Source: Bosea vestrisii (GTDB taxonomy: Bacteria > Pseudomonadota > Alphaproteobacteria > Rhizobiales > Beijerinckiaceae). Taken from it: a stretch of DNA of 64,000 nucleotides. The stretch covers positions 4,554,001 through 4,618,000 of the forward strand of contig NZ_CP126307.1 in NCBI RefSeq assembly GCF_030144325.1, in the 5' to 3' direction. The position numbers and the translations under genes are program-made. The notes below the pieces were generated by a model, which searched no databases, was not told the origin of the DNA, and was given only the letters and a program-made list of their open reading frames with translations. Positions within the stretch are counted from its first letter, which is position 1. Each line of letters begins with the position of its first letter. Positions 32,906 to 41,417 of this stretch are shown here, one piece after another.

Positions 32906-35884
32906 ATGCTGATCAAGCGCAAATCCGCCGACGTCCAGCGCGGTCGCCTGCAGAGCGCCCTCGGGGGTCTCGCCTCCGGCGTGATGGATCGCCGCTCCTT
33001 CCTGCGCCGCTCCGGCCTGGTCGCCGGTGGCGTCGCGGCCGCAGGCGCCCTGCAGATCGGCGCCGTCCGCAAGGCCGAGGCCGCCGATTTCGGCCCGGCT
33101 ACCGGCACCAAGATCGTCAAGAACATCTGCACGCATTGCTCGGTGGGCTGCACCGTCCGCGCCGAGGTCAATAACGGCGTCTGGGTGGGCCAGGAGCCAG
33201 CCTGGGAGAGCCCGATCAACCGCGGCAGCCATTGCGCCAAGGGCGCCTCGGTGCGCGAGCTCGTCCATGGCGACCGCCGCATCAAGTACCCGATGAAGCT
33301 GGTCGACGGGCAGTGGCAGCGCCTGTCCTGGGACCAGGCGGTCAACGAGATCGGCGACAAGATGATGGAGATCCGGGCCAAGTCCGGCGCCGATTCCGTC
33401 TACCTGCTCGGCTCCGCCAAGTTCTCCAACGAAGGCTCCTATCTGTTCCGCAAGTTCGCGGCCTTCTGGGGCACCAACAATGTCGACCATCAGGCGCGCA
33501 TCTGCCACTCGACCACGGTCGCGGGCGTCGCGAACGTCTGGGGCTACGGCGCCATGACCAATTCCTATAACGACATCCGCAATTCGAAGACCGTGCTGTT
33601 CATGGGCTCGAACGCGGCTGAGGCGCATCCGGTCTCGATGCAGCACATCCTGACCGGCAAGGAGCAGCAGCGCGCCAACGTCATCGTCTTCGATCCGCGC
33701 CTGACCCGCACCGCGGCGCACGCCACCGACTATGTCCGCTTCCGCTCCGGCACCGACATCGCGGTGATCTGGGGCCTGATGTGGCACATCTTCAAGAACG
33801 GCTGGGAGGACAAGGCCTTCATCGCCGCGCGCGTCCACGGCATGGACGACGTCCGCAAGGAGGTCGAGAAATACGATCCCAAGACGGTCGAGGACATCAC
33901 CGGGGTTCCCGGCGAGCAGATGAAGCGCGTCGCTGAGACCTTCGCCACGGTGAAGCCGGCGACCTTCGTCTGGTGCATGGGCGTGACGCAGCACTCGGTC
34001 GGCACGGCCAATGTCCGCGCCATCTGCACGCTCCTGCTGGCGACCGGCAATGTCGGCGCGCGCGGCACCGGCGCCAACATCTTCCGCGGCCACTGCAACG
34101 TCCAGGGCGCGACCGACTTCGGTTTGGATATCTCGAACCTGCCTTGCTATTACGGCCTGGTCGAAGGCGCCTGGCGCCATTGGGCCCGCGTCTGGGGCGT
34201 CGACTACGACTATTTCGTCTCGCGCTTCGACGAGGTTCCGGCCAAGGGCGGTCGCGCCGCCCGGAACCGCAAGCAGAACATGGAGACCTCGGGCCATACC
34301 TCGACCCGCTGGTTCGACGCTGCGAACCTGCCGGCCGAGCAGGTCGATCAGAAAGACAACCTCAAGGCCATGTTCGTCATGGGCCATGGCGGCAACACCA
34401 TTCCGCGCATGCCCGATGCGGTGAAGGGTCTCGAGAAGCTCGAGCTGCTTGTCGTCTGCGATCCGCACCCGACCAATTTCGTCTCGCTCGGCGGGCGCAA
34501 GAACGGCACCTATATCCTGCCGGTCTGCACCCAGTTCGAGACCTCGGGCTCACGGACCTGTTCCAACCGCTCGGTGCAATGGGGCGAGAAGGTTGTCGAG
34601 CCGATCTTCGAATCCGCCAGCGACTACGCGGTCATCTACAAGCTCTCGCAGAAGCTCGGCTTCGCCACCGAGATGTTCCGACCCTACGAGATGGTCCAGG
34701 GCAAGATCGGGCTGGAGCCGACGGCTGAATCGATCCTCAGGGAGATCAACCGCGGCGGCTGGTCGACCGGCTATACCGGCCAGTCGCCCGAGCGTCTCAA
34801 GCTGCACATGGCGAACCAGGACAAGTTCGACATCGTGACGCTGCGCGGCGCCAAGGGCTCCCCGGTCGAGAACGATTTCTACGGCCTGCCCTGGCCGTGC
34901 TGGGGCACGCCCGAATACAAGCATCCCGGCACCCATATCCTCTACAACACCTCGCTCGCCGCCAAGGATGGCGGCGGCACCTTCCGCCCGCGCTTCGGCC
35001 TGACCCGCGAGCGCACGCTGCCCGATGGCAGCAAGGTCGAGGACACGCTGCTCGCCGAGGGCGGCTCCTACTCGCTCAACTCGGATATCAAGGACGGCTA
35101 TCCCGAGTTCACCATGGGCGTGCTGAAGAAGCTCGGCTGGGACAAGGACCTGACGCCGGCGGAACTCGCGACGATCTCCTGGATCGGCGGCAACACGATC
35201 GACAACGTCTCCTGGTCGACCGACCTGTCGGGCGGCATCCAGCGCGTCGCGATGGAGCATGGCTGCGTGCCCTATGGCAACGGCAAGGCGAGGGCCAATG
35301 CCTGGAACCTGCCCGATCCGGTGCCGGTCCATCGCGAGCCGATCTACTCGCCGCGCGTCGACCTCGTGGCGAAGTGGCCGGCAAGGCCGGACGAGCGGAC
35401 GCTGCGCATCCCGAACCTGCACACCTCGGTGCAGAAGGCGGCGGTCGAGAAGGGCATCGCCAAGTCCTTCCCGATCGTGCTGACCTCCGGCCGCCTCGTC
35501 GAGTACGAGGGCGGCGGCGAGGAGACCCGTTCGAACAAGTGGCTGGCCGAACTGCAGCAGGACATGTTCGTCGAGATCAACCCGGCGGACGCGGCCGAGC
35601 GCGGCATCAGGGATGGCGCCCTCGTCTGGGTGACCGGGCCTGAGAACAACTCCAAGGCCAGGGTCAAGGCGCTGGTCACCGACCGCGTCGGCAAGGGCGC
35701 CGCCTTCATGCCCTTCCATTTCGGCGGCGTCTTCCAGGGCGTCGATCAGCGCGGCAATTACCCGAAGGGTTTGGACCCGATCGTGGTCGGCGAGTCCGTC
35801 AACACCATCACCACCTATGGCTACGACCCCGTGACCGCCATGCACGAAGGCAAGGCCACGCTCTGCCAGATCGCGGCGGCGTGA
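32906..35884 (+). CDS. Formate dehydrogenase catalytic (alpha) subunit, Tat-exported, cysteine type
   Basis: A 992-residue Mo/W-bis-MGD oxidoreductase oxidising formate to CO2. A Tat signal (MDRRSFLRRSG, residues 27-37) precedes a 4Fe-4S motif (Cys75, Cys78, Cys82, Cys110). The metal ligand is Cys200 in ARICHS, where selenocysteine enzymes have Sec; no UGA is present. The C-terminal molybdopterin dinucleotide domain includes LTSGRLVEYEGGGEETRSN and GAAFMPFHF. Start at 32906 has GAGGAGG. It is part of the FdhGHI/FdoG-type membrane complex with the two genes below, acting in the periplasm. Maturation depends on fdhD, mobA, TorD. Confidence 0.95.
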   Translation: MLIKRKSADVQRGRLQSALGGLASGVMDRRSFLRRSGLVAGGVAAAGALQIGAVRKAEAADFGPATGTKIVKNICTHCSVGCTVRAEVNNGVWVGQEPAWESPINRGSHCAKGASVRELVHGDRRIKYPMKLVDGQWQRLSWDQAVNEIGDKMMEIRAKSGADSVYLLGSAKFSNEGSYLFRKFAAFWGTNNVDHQARICHSTTVAGVANVWGYGAMTNSYNDIRNSKTVLFMGSNAAEAHPVSMQHILTGKEQQRANVIVFDPRLTRTAAHATDYVRFRSGTDIAVIWGLMWHIFKNGWEDKAFIAARVHGMDDVRKEVEKYDPKTVEDITGVPGEQMKRVAETFATVKPATFVWCMGVTQHSVGTANVRAICTLLLATGNVGARGTGANIFRGHCNVQGATDFGLDISNLPCYYGLVEGAWRHWARVWGVDYDYFVSRFDEVPAKGGRAARNRKQNMETSGHTSTRWFDAANLPAEQVDQKDNLKAMFVMGHGGNTIPRMPDAVKGLEKLELLVVCDPHPTNFVSLGGRKNGTYILPVCTQFETSGSRTCSNRSVQWGEKVVEPIFESASDYAVIYKLSQKLGFATEMFRPYEMVQGKIGLEPTAESILREINRGGWSTGYTGQSPERLKLHMANQDKFDIVTLRGAKGSPVENDFYGLPWPCWGTPEYKHPGTHILYNTSLAAKDGGGTFRPRFGLTRERTLPDGSKVEDTLLAEGGSYSLNSDIKDGYPEFTMGVLKKLGWDKDLTPAELATISWIGGNTIDNVSWSTDLSGGIQRVAMEHGCVPYGNGKARANAWNLPDPVPVHREPIYSPRVDLVAKWPARPDERTLRIPNLHTSVQKAAVEKGIAKSFPIVLTSGRLVEYEGGGEETRSNKWLAELQQDMFVEINPADAAERGIRDGALVWVTGPENNSKARVKALVTDRVGKGAAFMPFHFGGVFQGVDQRGNYPKGLDPIVVGESVNTITTYGYDPVTAMHEGKATLCQIAAA

Positions 35885-35898
35885 GGAGGAACTGAACC

Positions 35899-36495
35899 AT
35901 GGCCCGGATGAAATTCCTCTGCGACGCCGACCGCTGCATCGAGTGCAACGCCTGCGTCACCGCCTGCAAGAACGAGAACGACGTGCCCTGGGGCATCAAC
36001 CGCCGGCGTGTCGTCACCATCAATGACGGCAAGCCCGGCGAACGCTCGGTCTCGATGGCGTGCATGCACTGCACCGACGCGCCCTGCGCCGCGGTCTGCC
36101 CCGTCGACTGCTTCTACACCACGGCGGATGCCGTGGTGCTGCACAACAAGGACCTCTGCATCGGCTGCGGCTACTGCTTCTACGCCTGCCCGTTCGGCGC
36201 GCCGCAATATCCGAAGGTCAGCAACTTCGGCTCGCGCGGCAAAATGGACAAGTGCACCTATTGCTCGGGCGGCCCGGAGGTCGACCTCTCGCCGGCCGAG
36301 TTCCAGAAATATGGCTCGAACCGCCTCGCCGAGGGCAAGCTGCCGCTCTGCGCCGAGATGTGCTCGACCAAGTCGCTGCTCGCCGGCGACGGCGAGGTGA
36401 TCGCACAGATCTACAAGGAGCGTGTGGTCAAGCGCGGCTACGGCTCGGGTGCCTGGGGCTGGCAGACGGCCTACCGGGAAACCATCACGATCTGA
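35899..36495 (+). CDS. Formate dehydrogenase iron-sulfur (beta) subunit
   Basis: A 198-residue ferredoxin-like subunit with four 4Fe-4S sites: CIECNACVTAC, CMHCTDAPCAAVC, CIGCGYCFYACPFG and the pair CTYC...CAEMC. It relays electrons from the catalytic subunit to the cytochrome b. Starts 14 bases after fdhA with AGGAGG upstream. It lacks a membrane anchor helix, unlike E. coli FdnH, so binding to the membrane must come from the gamma subunit. Confidence 0.95.
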   Translation: MARMKFLCDADRCIECNACVTACKNENDVPWGINRRRVVTINDGKPGERSVSMACMHCTDAPCAAVCPVDCFYTTADAVVLHNKDLCIGCGYCFYACPFGAPQYPKVSNFGSRGKMDKCTYCSGGPEVDLSPAEFQKYGSNRLAEGKLPLCAEMCSTKSLLAGDGEVIAQIYKERVVKRGYGSGAWGWQTAYRETITI

Positions 36496-36582
36496 GCTGG
36501 GGGAGGGGGGCGCATCACGGCCTGAAAAGGGTCGGGTGCGTTCTCTCCCGGGTCCGATACCGCCTTCGCAAAGGATGCCGCA

Positions 36583-37587
36583 ATGTCGCTCCGCGCTCAT
36601 CTCCGCTTCCTCGTCACGGCGCTGCTGCTGGCCGTCGCGGTCGGCCTTGCCCAGCCCGGCGCAGCCCAGCAGGTCAATCCGACCGCCGACTCGGTCAAGG
36701 AGAAGCAGTTCCTCGACGCGCTGAAGGGCAATCCCTCAGCCGAGCTGCAAGGTCGTATTACGATCCCGGACACCAAGGCGGCGACGCTTGAGCGTCCGGC
36801 CGGGCGCGAATGGCGCGTCTTCCATCAGAACACCATGACCAAGATCGGCGCGGTCGCCGTACTCGGCATGCTGATCCTGCTCGTCGCCTTCTATCTCTTC
36901 CGCGGCCGCATCCGGATCGAGGGCGGCCCATCCGGACAGACGCTGACGCGCTTCAACGGCTTCGAGCGCTTCGTCCATTGGCTGACCGCCGCCTGCTTCA
37001 TCGTGCTGGCGCTGTCCGGGCTCAACGTCACCTTCGGCAAGTCGTTGTTGCTCCCGCTGATCGGGCCGGAGGCCTTCACCAACATCTCGATCGTCGCGAA
37101 ATGGGCGCACAACTATCTCGCCTGGCCGTTCATGCTCGGCATCGCCCTGATGTTCCTGATCTGGATCAAGGACAATATCCCTTCGATGATCGATGTCCGC
37201 TGGTTCGCGGCCGGCGGCGGCATCGTCGGCAACGCCCACCCGCCAGCGAAGCGCTTCAATGGCGGCCAGAAGATCGTGTTCTGGACGGTGGTGCTCGGCG
37301 GCGCGGCGCTCGGGGTCTCGGGTGTTTACCTGCTCTTCCCGGCGACTGCTGGCGGTGTGCTCAACCTGCAATTCTGGAACGTGGTTCACGGTATCGTCGG
37401 CGTGCTGATGATGGCGGCAATCCTTGCCCACATCTATATCGGCACGATCGGCATGGAGGGCGCCTTCGATGCGATGGGCTCCGGCGAGGTCGATCTGAAC
37501 TGGGCCAAGGAGCACCATTCGCTCTGGGTTGCCGACGAGATGCGCAAGGGCCACGTCCACCCCGGCAAGCTGCAGCCGGCCGAGTGA
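36583..37587 (+). CDS. Formate dehydrogenase cytochrome b556 (gamma) subunit
   Basis: A 334-residue membrane protein. A Sec signal (LRFLVTALLLAVAVGLAQPGAAQ) leads to a periplasmic stretch, a first helix (IGAVAVLGMLILLVAFYLF) and four helices of the Ni/Fe-hydrogenase/FDH cytochrome b fold with heme-ligand His residues in RFVHWLTAACFIVLAL, KWAHNYLAW and VVHGIVGVLMMAAILAHIYIG. It passes electrons to quinone. The N-terminal extension with an exported domain is longer than in E. coli FdnI. AGGAT at the ribosome site before ATG 36583. A terminator follows. Confidence 0.93.
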   Translation: MSLRAHLRFLVTALLLAVAVGLAQPGAAQQVNPTADSVKEKQFLDALKGNPSAELQGRITIPDTKAATLERPAGREWRVFHQNTMTKIGAVAVLGMLILLVAFYLFRGRIRIEGGPSGQTLTRFNGFERFVHWLTAACFIVLALSGLNVTFGKSLLLPLIGPEAFTNISIVAKWAHNYLAWPFMLGIALMFLIWIKDNIPSMIDVRWFAAGGGIVGNAHPPAKRFNGGQKIVFWTVVLGGAALGVSGVYLLFPATAGGVLNLQFWNVVHGIVGVLMMAAILAHIYIGTIGMEGAFDAMGSGEVDLNWAKEHHSLWVADEMRKGHVHPGKLQPAE

Positions 37588-37630
37588 ACTTTCGCCGCGC
37601 TTGACCGGCTGAACCCATTTGCACGATGAC

Positions 37631-37664
37631 AGCCGGGTGCTTCTTGCGCCCGGCTTTGTCTTTT
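37631..37664 (+). terminator. Rho-independent terminator after the formate dehydrogenase genes
   Basis: Stem AGCCGGGTGC / GCGCCCGGCT with loop TTCTT, followed by TTGTCTTTT. It separates fdhABC from mobB, which would then need its own promoter or readthrough. Confidence 0.8.
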
Positions 37665-37680
37665 GAGGATGTCCTTGTCG

Positions 37681-38211
37681 ATGCGTGTGATCGGACTGGC
37701 GGGCTGGAGCGGGGCCGGCAAGACGACCCTTCTCATCAGGCTGATCCCGGAATTCAACCGCCGGGGCGTCATGGTCTCGACGATCAAGCATGCCCATCAT
37801 GCCTTCGACCTCGACATGCCCGGCAAGGATTCCTGGGCTCATCGGCAGGCCGGCGCCTCCGAGGTGCTGATCTCGTCGGCCAAACGCTGGGCGCTGCTGC
37901 ACGAATTGCGCGACGAGCCCGAGCTTGCGCTGCCGGAGCTGCTGGCGCGGCTCTCTCCGGTCGATCTCGTCATCGTCGAGGGCTTCAAGCGCGATCCGCA
38001 CGCCAAGCTCGAGGTTTATCGTGCAGCCAACGGTAAGCCGCCGCTGCACCCGGGCGACCCCAGCATCCTCGCGATCGCCAGCGACACCGCTTTTCCGGAT
38101 GCCGGCCGGCCGGTGATCGGGCTCGACGACGTCCCCGCCATCGCCGATTGTCTCTTCGCGCAGGCGCAGCCGCTCGATGCTGTGCTGGCGCGGGCAAAAG
38201 AGGGTCTTTGA
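37681..38211 (+). CDS. mobB: Molybdopterin-guanine dinucleotide biosynthesis adaptor protein MobB
   Basis: A 176-residue P-loop GTPase assisting MGD formation with MobA. Walker A GWSGAGKTT is at the N terminus, with KHAHHAFDLDMPGKDSWAHRQAGASEVL, the MobB signature, and LVIVEGFKRDPHAKLEV. Start chosen at ATG 37681 with GAGGA upstream; ATG 37669 and TTG 37663 are in frame. moeA starts two bases after its stop, making a cofactor operon downstream of the enzyme genes. Confidence 0.92.
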   Translation: MRVIGLAGWSGAGKTTLLIRLIPEFNRRGVMVSTIKHAHHAFDLDMPGKDSWAHRQAGASEVLISSAKRWALLHELRDEPELALPELLARLSPVDLVIVEGFKRDPHAKLEVYRAANGKPPLHPGDPSILAIASDTAFPDAGRPVIGLDDVPAIADCLFAQAQPLDAVLARAKEGL

Positions 38212-38213
38212 CG

Positions 38214-39467
38214 ATGGCGCAGCTCAGCGCGGATGCCGACGCCTTCGGGCCGATGCTGACCATCGAGCAGGCGGCCGAGCTTGCTGCTGAGCACATCACT
38301 GCGGTGGCCGGCACCGAGACAGTCCCGCTCGCGGCGGCCGACGGGCGCGTGCTGGCGCAGGATGTGACTGCGCCTGTCGATCTGCCGCCCTTCGCCAACT
38401 CGGCGGTCGACGGCTATGCGGTCCGCTTCGCCGACCTGACGGCAGGCGGCGAGACGAGGCTGCCGCTGGCCGGTCGCGTTGCTGCTGGCGCAGATGCTGC
38501 CGGCGTCGTGACGGCGGGGACAGCGGTGCGGGTCTTCACCGGCGCGCCGCTGCCCGCCGGCGCCGAAACCGTTTTCATGCAGGAGGATGTCGCGCTGGAG
38601 GACAGTGCGGTCGTTCTCCCGGCCGGGCTGAAGCGCGGTGCCAATGCGCGCCCCGCTGGCGAGGATATCGGGTGCGGCAGTCTTGCGCTCGCCGCCGGGC
38701 GGCGCTTGCGCCCGCAGGACCTGGCGCTGCTCGCTGCGCTTGGCCTGACCGAGGTCGCGGTGCGTCGCCGTGTCCGTGTTGCGATCTTCTCGACCGGCGA
38801 CGAGCTCAACGAGCCGGGCACGGCCCTGCCGCCAGCCGGCATCTACGATGCCAATCGCAGCCTGTTGCGTGCAATGGTGTCTCGCGCCGGGGCGGAGGTC
38901 GTCGACCTCGGCATTCTCAGGGACGAGCCGGAGAGCCTCGCCGCGCGACTGTGTCAGGCGGCGGAAAGCTGCGACCTGATCCTGACCTCGGGCGGCGTCT
39001 CGACCGGCGAGGAGGATCACGTCAAGGCGGCGGTGGAGCGTGCCGGCGAGCTCGCCTTCTGGCGGGTCGCGATCAAGCCCGGCCGACCCGTGGCGATGGG
39101 GCTCGTCGCCGGGACCCCCTTCATCGGCCTGCCGGGCAATCCGGTCGCGGTTTTCGTCACCTTCGCCTTCGTCGCCCGCACTGTGATCGCACTCCTGTCG
39201 GGTACGACGCCAGTGCGGCTGCACGGCCTGCCGGTCAGGCTTGGCTTTCCCTACAAGAAGAAGGCGGGGCGGCGTGAATATGTCCGGGTCATGCTTGTGC
39301 CGGGCGCCGACGGCATCGCGGTGGCGCAGAAGCACCCGCGGGACGGGGCCGGCGTGCTGACCTCGCTGACCGAAACCGACGGGCTGGTCGAGCTCGCCGA
39401 TGAGTTGACGGGCGTTACTGAGGGTACGATCGCGCCCTTCCTCGCCTATGAGATGTTGACCGGCTGA
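38214..39467 (+). CDS. moeA: Molybdopterin molybdenumtransferase MoeA
   Basis: A 417-residue enzyme inserting molybdate into adenylylated molybdopterin. The MoeA-N domain shows PPFANSAVDGYAVRF and GEDIGCGSL; the MoCF-binding domain shows FSTGDELNEPG and SGGVSTGEEDHVKAAVE, followed by GLPGNPVAVFVTF. ATG at 38214 with AGAGGG upstream, two bases after mobB. Together with mobA and fdhD it covers late cofactor steps for the formate dehydrogenase. Convergent with the TIGR02186 gene, four bases away. Confidence 0.95.
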   Translation: MAQLSADADAFGPMLTIEQAAELAAEHITAVAGTETVPLAAADGRVLAQDVTAPVDLPPFANSAVDGYAVRFADLTAGGETRLPLAGRVAAGADAAGVVTAGTAVRVFTGAPLPAGAETVFMQEDVALEDSAVVLPAGLKRGANARPAGEDIGCGSLALAAGRRLRPQDLALLAALGLTEVAVRRRVRVAIFSTGDELNEPGTALPPAGIYDANRSLLRAMVSRAGAEVVDLGILRDEPESLAARLCQAAESCDLILTSGGVSTGEEDHVKAAVERAGELAFWRVAIKPGRPVAMGLVAGTPFIGLPGNPVAVFVTFAFVARTVIALLSGTTPVRLHGLPVRLGFPYKKKAGRREYVRVMLVPGADGIAVAQKHPRDGAGVLTSLTETDGLVELADELTGVTEGTIAPFLAYEMLTG

Positions 39468-39471
39468 AGCG

Positions 39472-40242
39472 TCAATCGCGCCGGAAGATCACGGTCGCAA
39501 GCCAGCCGAATAGCAGCGCGAGGACAGCGGTCGCCAGGCCATAGAGAAACGGCCGCTCATGCGCGGCCGAGGCCATGCTCTGTTCCGCGCCGGTCTTCAC
39601 CACTTCGAAATTGGTGGTCTGGCGCGCCAGCACCGAACCGCCGGCATAGAGCAGCACCTCGACCTCATAAGGACCGGTCGGCGCTGTCGCAGGGATCTTG
39701 ATCTGCGAGCTGAACAGGGCCGGCGACAGGAAGGTGACGCCGCGCTCATCGAGCAAGTAAAGCCGCTTGCCTTCGAGCGTTCGGATCAGCGCGTCACGAT
39801 AGCGGCCGATATCGAAGTCGAAATCGAAGCCGGTTTGCGAGCGCTGCGCGTTGGCGAGACCGATCCGGTCGCGCCGTGCCGCGTCCTCCGACAGGATCTC
39901 TTTGATCGGCCGGTTGGTTGCGACGGAGAGATAGATCGAGCGGTCCGGGAAGCGCCGCTGGTTGCGGTTGATCCAGATTGGACCGACACGCTCCTTCTCA
40001 CGCACGATCAGCATGCGCTGCGGGCCGCGTACCGTGACGACGATGTCGAAGGGGTCGGCGCGTGCCACCGAGCGCCCGTCGCGCTCGACCAGGCCGAACA
40101 CCGCGAGCTGGTCTCCAGTGAAATTGGAGGCGATCGCGATCCGGTGGGTCGACAGTGCCGCGATCAGCGTCTCGGCCTTCGCCGGAACGGTAGCGAGCGC
40201 CGCAAGGCAGGTTGCGGCCAGTGCGAGCGCCGCGCGTCTCAT
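39472..40242 (-). CDS. TIGR02186 family membrane-anchored protein
   Basis: A 256-residue exported protein: signal peptide (ALALAATCLAALATVPAKAE), the family start LIAALSTHRIAIASNFTGDQLAVFG, a beta-rich periplasmic domain with DPFDIVVTVRGPQRMLIVREKERVG, and one C-terminal helix (PFLYGLATAVLALLFGWLATVIF). Family members are nearly always paired with a TauE/SafE exporter, as here. Function is unknown; it may be a periplasmic partner. Its ATG overlaps the exporter stop by four bases. Confidence 0.85.
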   Translation of the reverse strand: MRRAALALAATCLAALATVPAKAETLIAALSTHRIAIASNFTGDQLAVFGLVERDGRSVARADPFDIVVTVRGPQRMLIVREKERVGPIWINRNQRRFPDRSIYLSVATNRPIKEILSEDAARRDRIGLANAQRSQTGFDFDFDIGRYRDALIRTLEGKRLYLLDERGVTFLSPALFSSQIKIPATAPTGPYEVEVLLYAGGSVLARQTTNFEVVKTGAEQSMASAAHERPFLYGLATAVLALLFGWLATVIFRRD

Positions 40243-41171
40243 CGCTGCGCTCCTTCCGGCACGACCACGGAGTAGGGCTCGTTCGGCGGCAGGAAGAGCT
40301 CGACCCCAAAGCGCAGGCCGACCGAGAGGATCAGCAGCGCCAGCAGCAGGCGGAACGACGAGACATTGAGGTTGCGCGCTGCCCGGCCGCCGAACTGCGC
40401 GCCGATGACGCCGCCGACCAGCAGTAGCATGGCGAGGATGATGTCGACCGACTGGTTGGTGACCGCGTGCAGCACCGTCGCGCCGGACATGGTGACCAGG
40501 ATCTGGAACAGCGAGGTGCCGACCACCACCGCCGGCGGAATCCGGAAGAAGTAGATCAGCGCCGGGACCAGCATGAAGCCGCCGCCGACGCCGAGCACGG
40601 CGCCGATGAAACCGATGATGACGGCGAGGCCCGCGATCGGGATCGCGCTGGCGTAGAGCTGCGAGCGCGGGAAACGCATCCGCAGCGGCAGGCCCATCCA
40701 GGGCGGATGCGAGCCGGCCTCGCGCCGCAGACGGGCAGGCTTGCCGGCCCGGTCGCGCATCGCAGCGCGCACCGCGTCGAACAGCATCAGCCCGCCGATC
40801 AGGGTGAAGAGCGTGACATAGGACAAAGTGATGACCAGCTCGAGCTGGCCGAGGCGCCGCATCGAGTTGAAGAACAGCACGCCCATGATCGTGCCGAACA
40901 GGCCGCCCGCGACCAGGATGCCGCCGAGCTTGAAGTCGAGCGCATTGCGCCGCCAGTAGGTTAAGACGCCGGTCATCGATGAGCCGGCGACCTGTGCCGC
41001 CACGGTCGCGACAGCGACCGCTGGCGGGATGTCGAGGAAGATCAGCAATGGCGTCAACAGGAAGCCGCCGCCGACGCCGAACAGACCCGAGATGAAGCCG
41101 ACCGCGCCGCTCAGGCCAAGGACGAGGAAAACGCTGATCGGCAGTTCCGCGATCGGGAGATAGATCTGCAC
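40239..41171 (-). CDS. Sulfite exporter TauE/SafE family permease
   Basis: A 310-residue integral membrane protein with about eight helices in two repeated halves. Both halves have the family sequence: VGFISGLFGVGGGFLLTPLLIF and IIGFIGAVLGVGGGFMLVPALIYFF. TauE/SafE proteins export sulfite or sulfoacetate-type anions; here the substrate is unknown. I chose the GTG at 41171 (GGAAG upstream); the frame is open to 41237, but the extra N terminus is encoded by a Hyphomicrobiales palindromic repeat. Couples to TIGR02186. Confidence 0.88.
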   Translation of the reverse strand: MQIYLPIAELPISVFLVLGLSGAVGFISGLFGVGGGFLLTPLLIFLDIPPAVAVATVAAQVAGSSMTGVLTYWRRNALDFKLGGILVAGGLFGTIMGVLFFNSMRRLGQLELVITLSYVTLFTLIGGLMLFDAVRAAMRDRAGKPARLRREAGSHPPWMGLPLRMRFPRSQLYASAIPIAGLAVIIGFIGAVLGVGGGFMLVPALIYFFRIPPAVVVGTSLFQILVTMSGATVLHAVTNQSVDIILAMLLLVGGVIGAQFGGRAARNLNVSSFRLLLALLILSVGLRFGVELFLPPNEPYSVVVPEGAQR

Positions 41172-41215
41172 TCTTCCAAACCCCGTCCGCCAGCGACGCT
41201 CCTGCGCCAAGGCAT

Positions 41216-41255
41216 GGTCCGCAGAAGTGGACACCACTTTTGCGACGAGAACGTG
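41216..41255. repeat. Hyphomicrobiales extragenic palindrome (AAGTGG...CCACTT type)
   Basis: GCAGAAGTGGACACCACTTTTGC with flanking GGTCCGC and GACGA is a copy of the widespread 'AAGTGGATTCCACTT' intergenic palindrome of this order. It lies upstream of the TauE gene. A second inverted repeat, TGTAGCGTC / GACGCTACA (41320-41345), lies between it and the PodJ-like gene; together they fill the 246-base gap. Confidence 0.6.
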
Positions 41256-41417
41256 CCCGGCTCACTGAGCCGGCGCGAATTCCTGTCGTTCGGCCGGTGC
41301 CGGTCGAACGAAAGCGCGTTGTAGCGTCGAGATCGTGACGCTACAGCCGAAACCTTTTCAATTTGTTCAGTTCTGAGCGGCTCTCGGGCGCAGGCCGGGT
41401 GGTCTGCGCCCGCGGGT

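Noticed and set aside
33490..33520. Possible selenocysteine site in the formate dehydrogenase catalytic subunit
   Set aside because: The metal-ligand codon is TGC (Cys200), not TGA, so no SECIS element is required.
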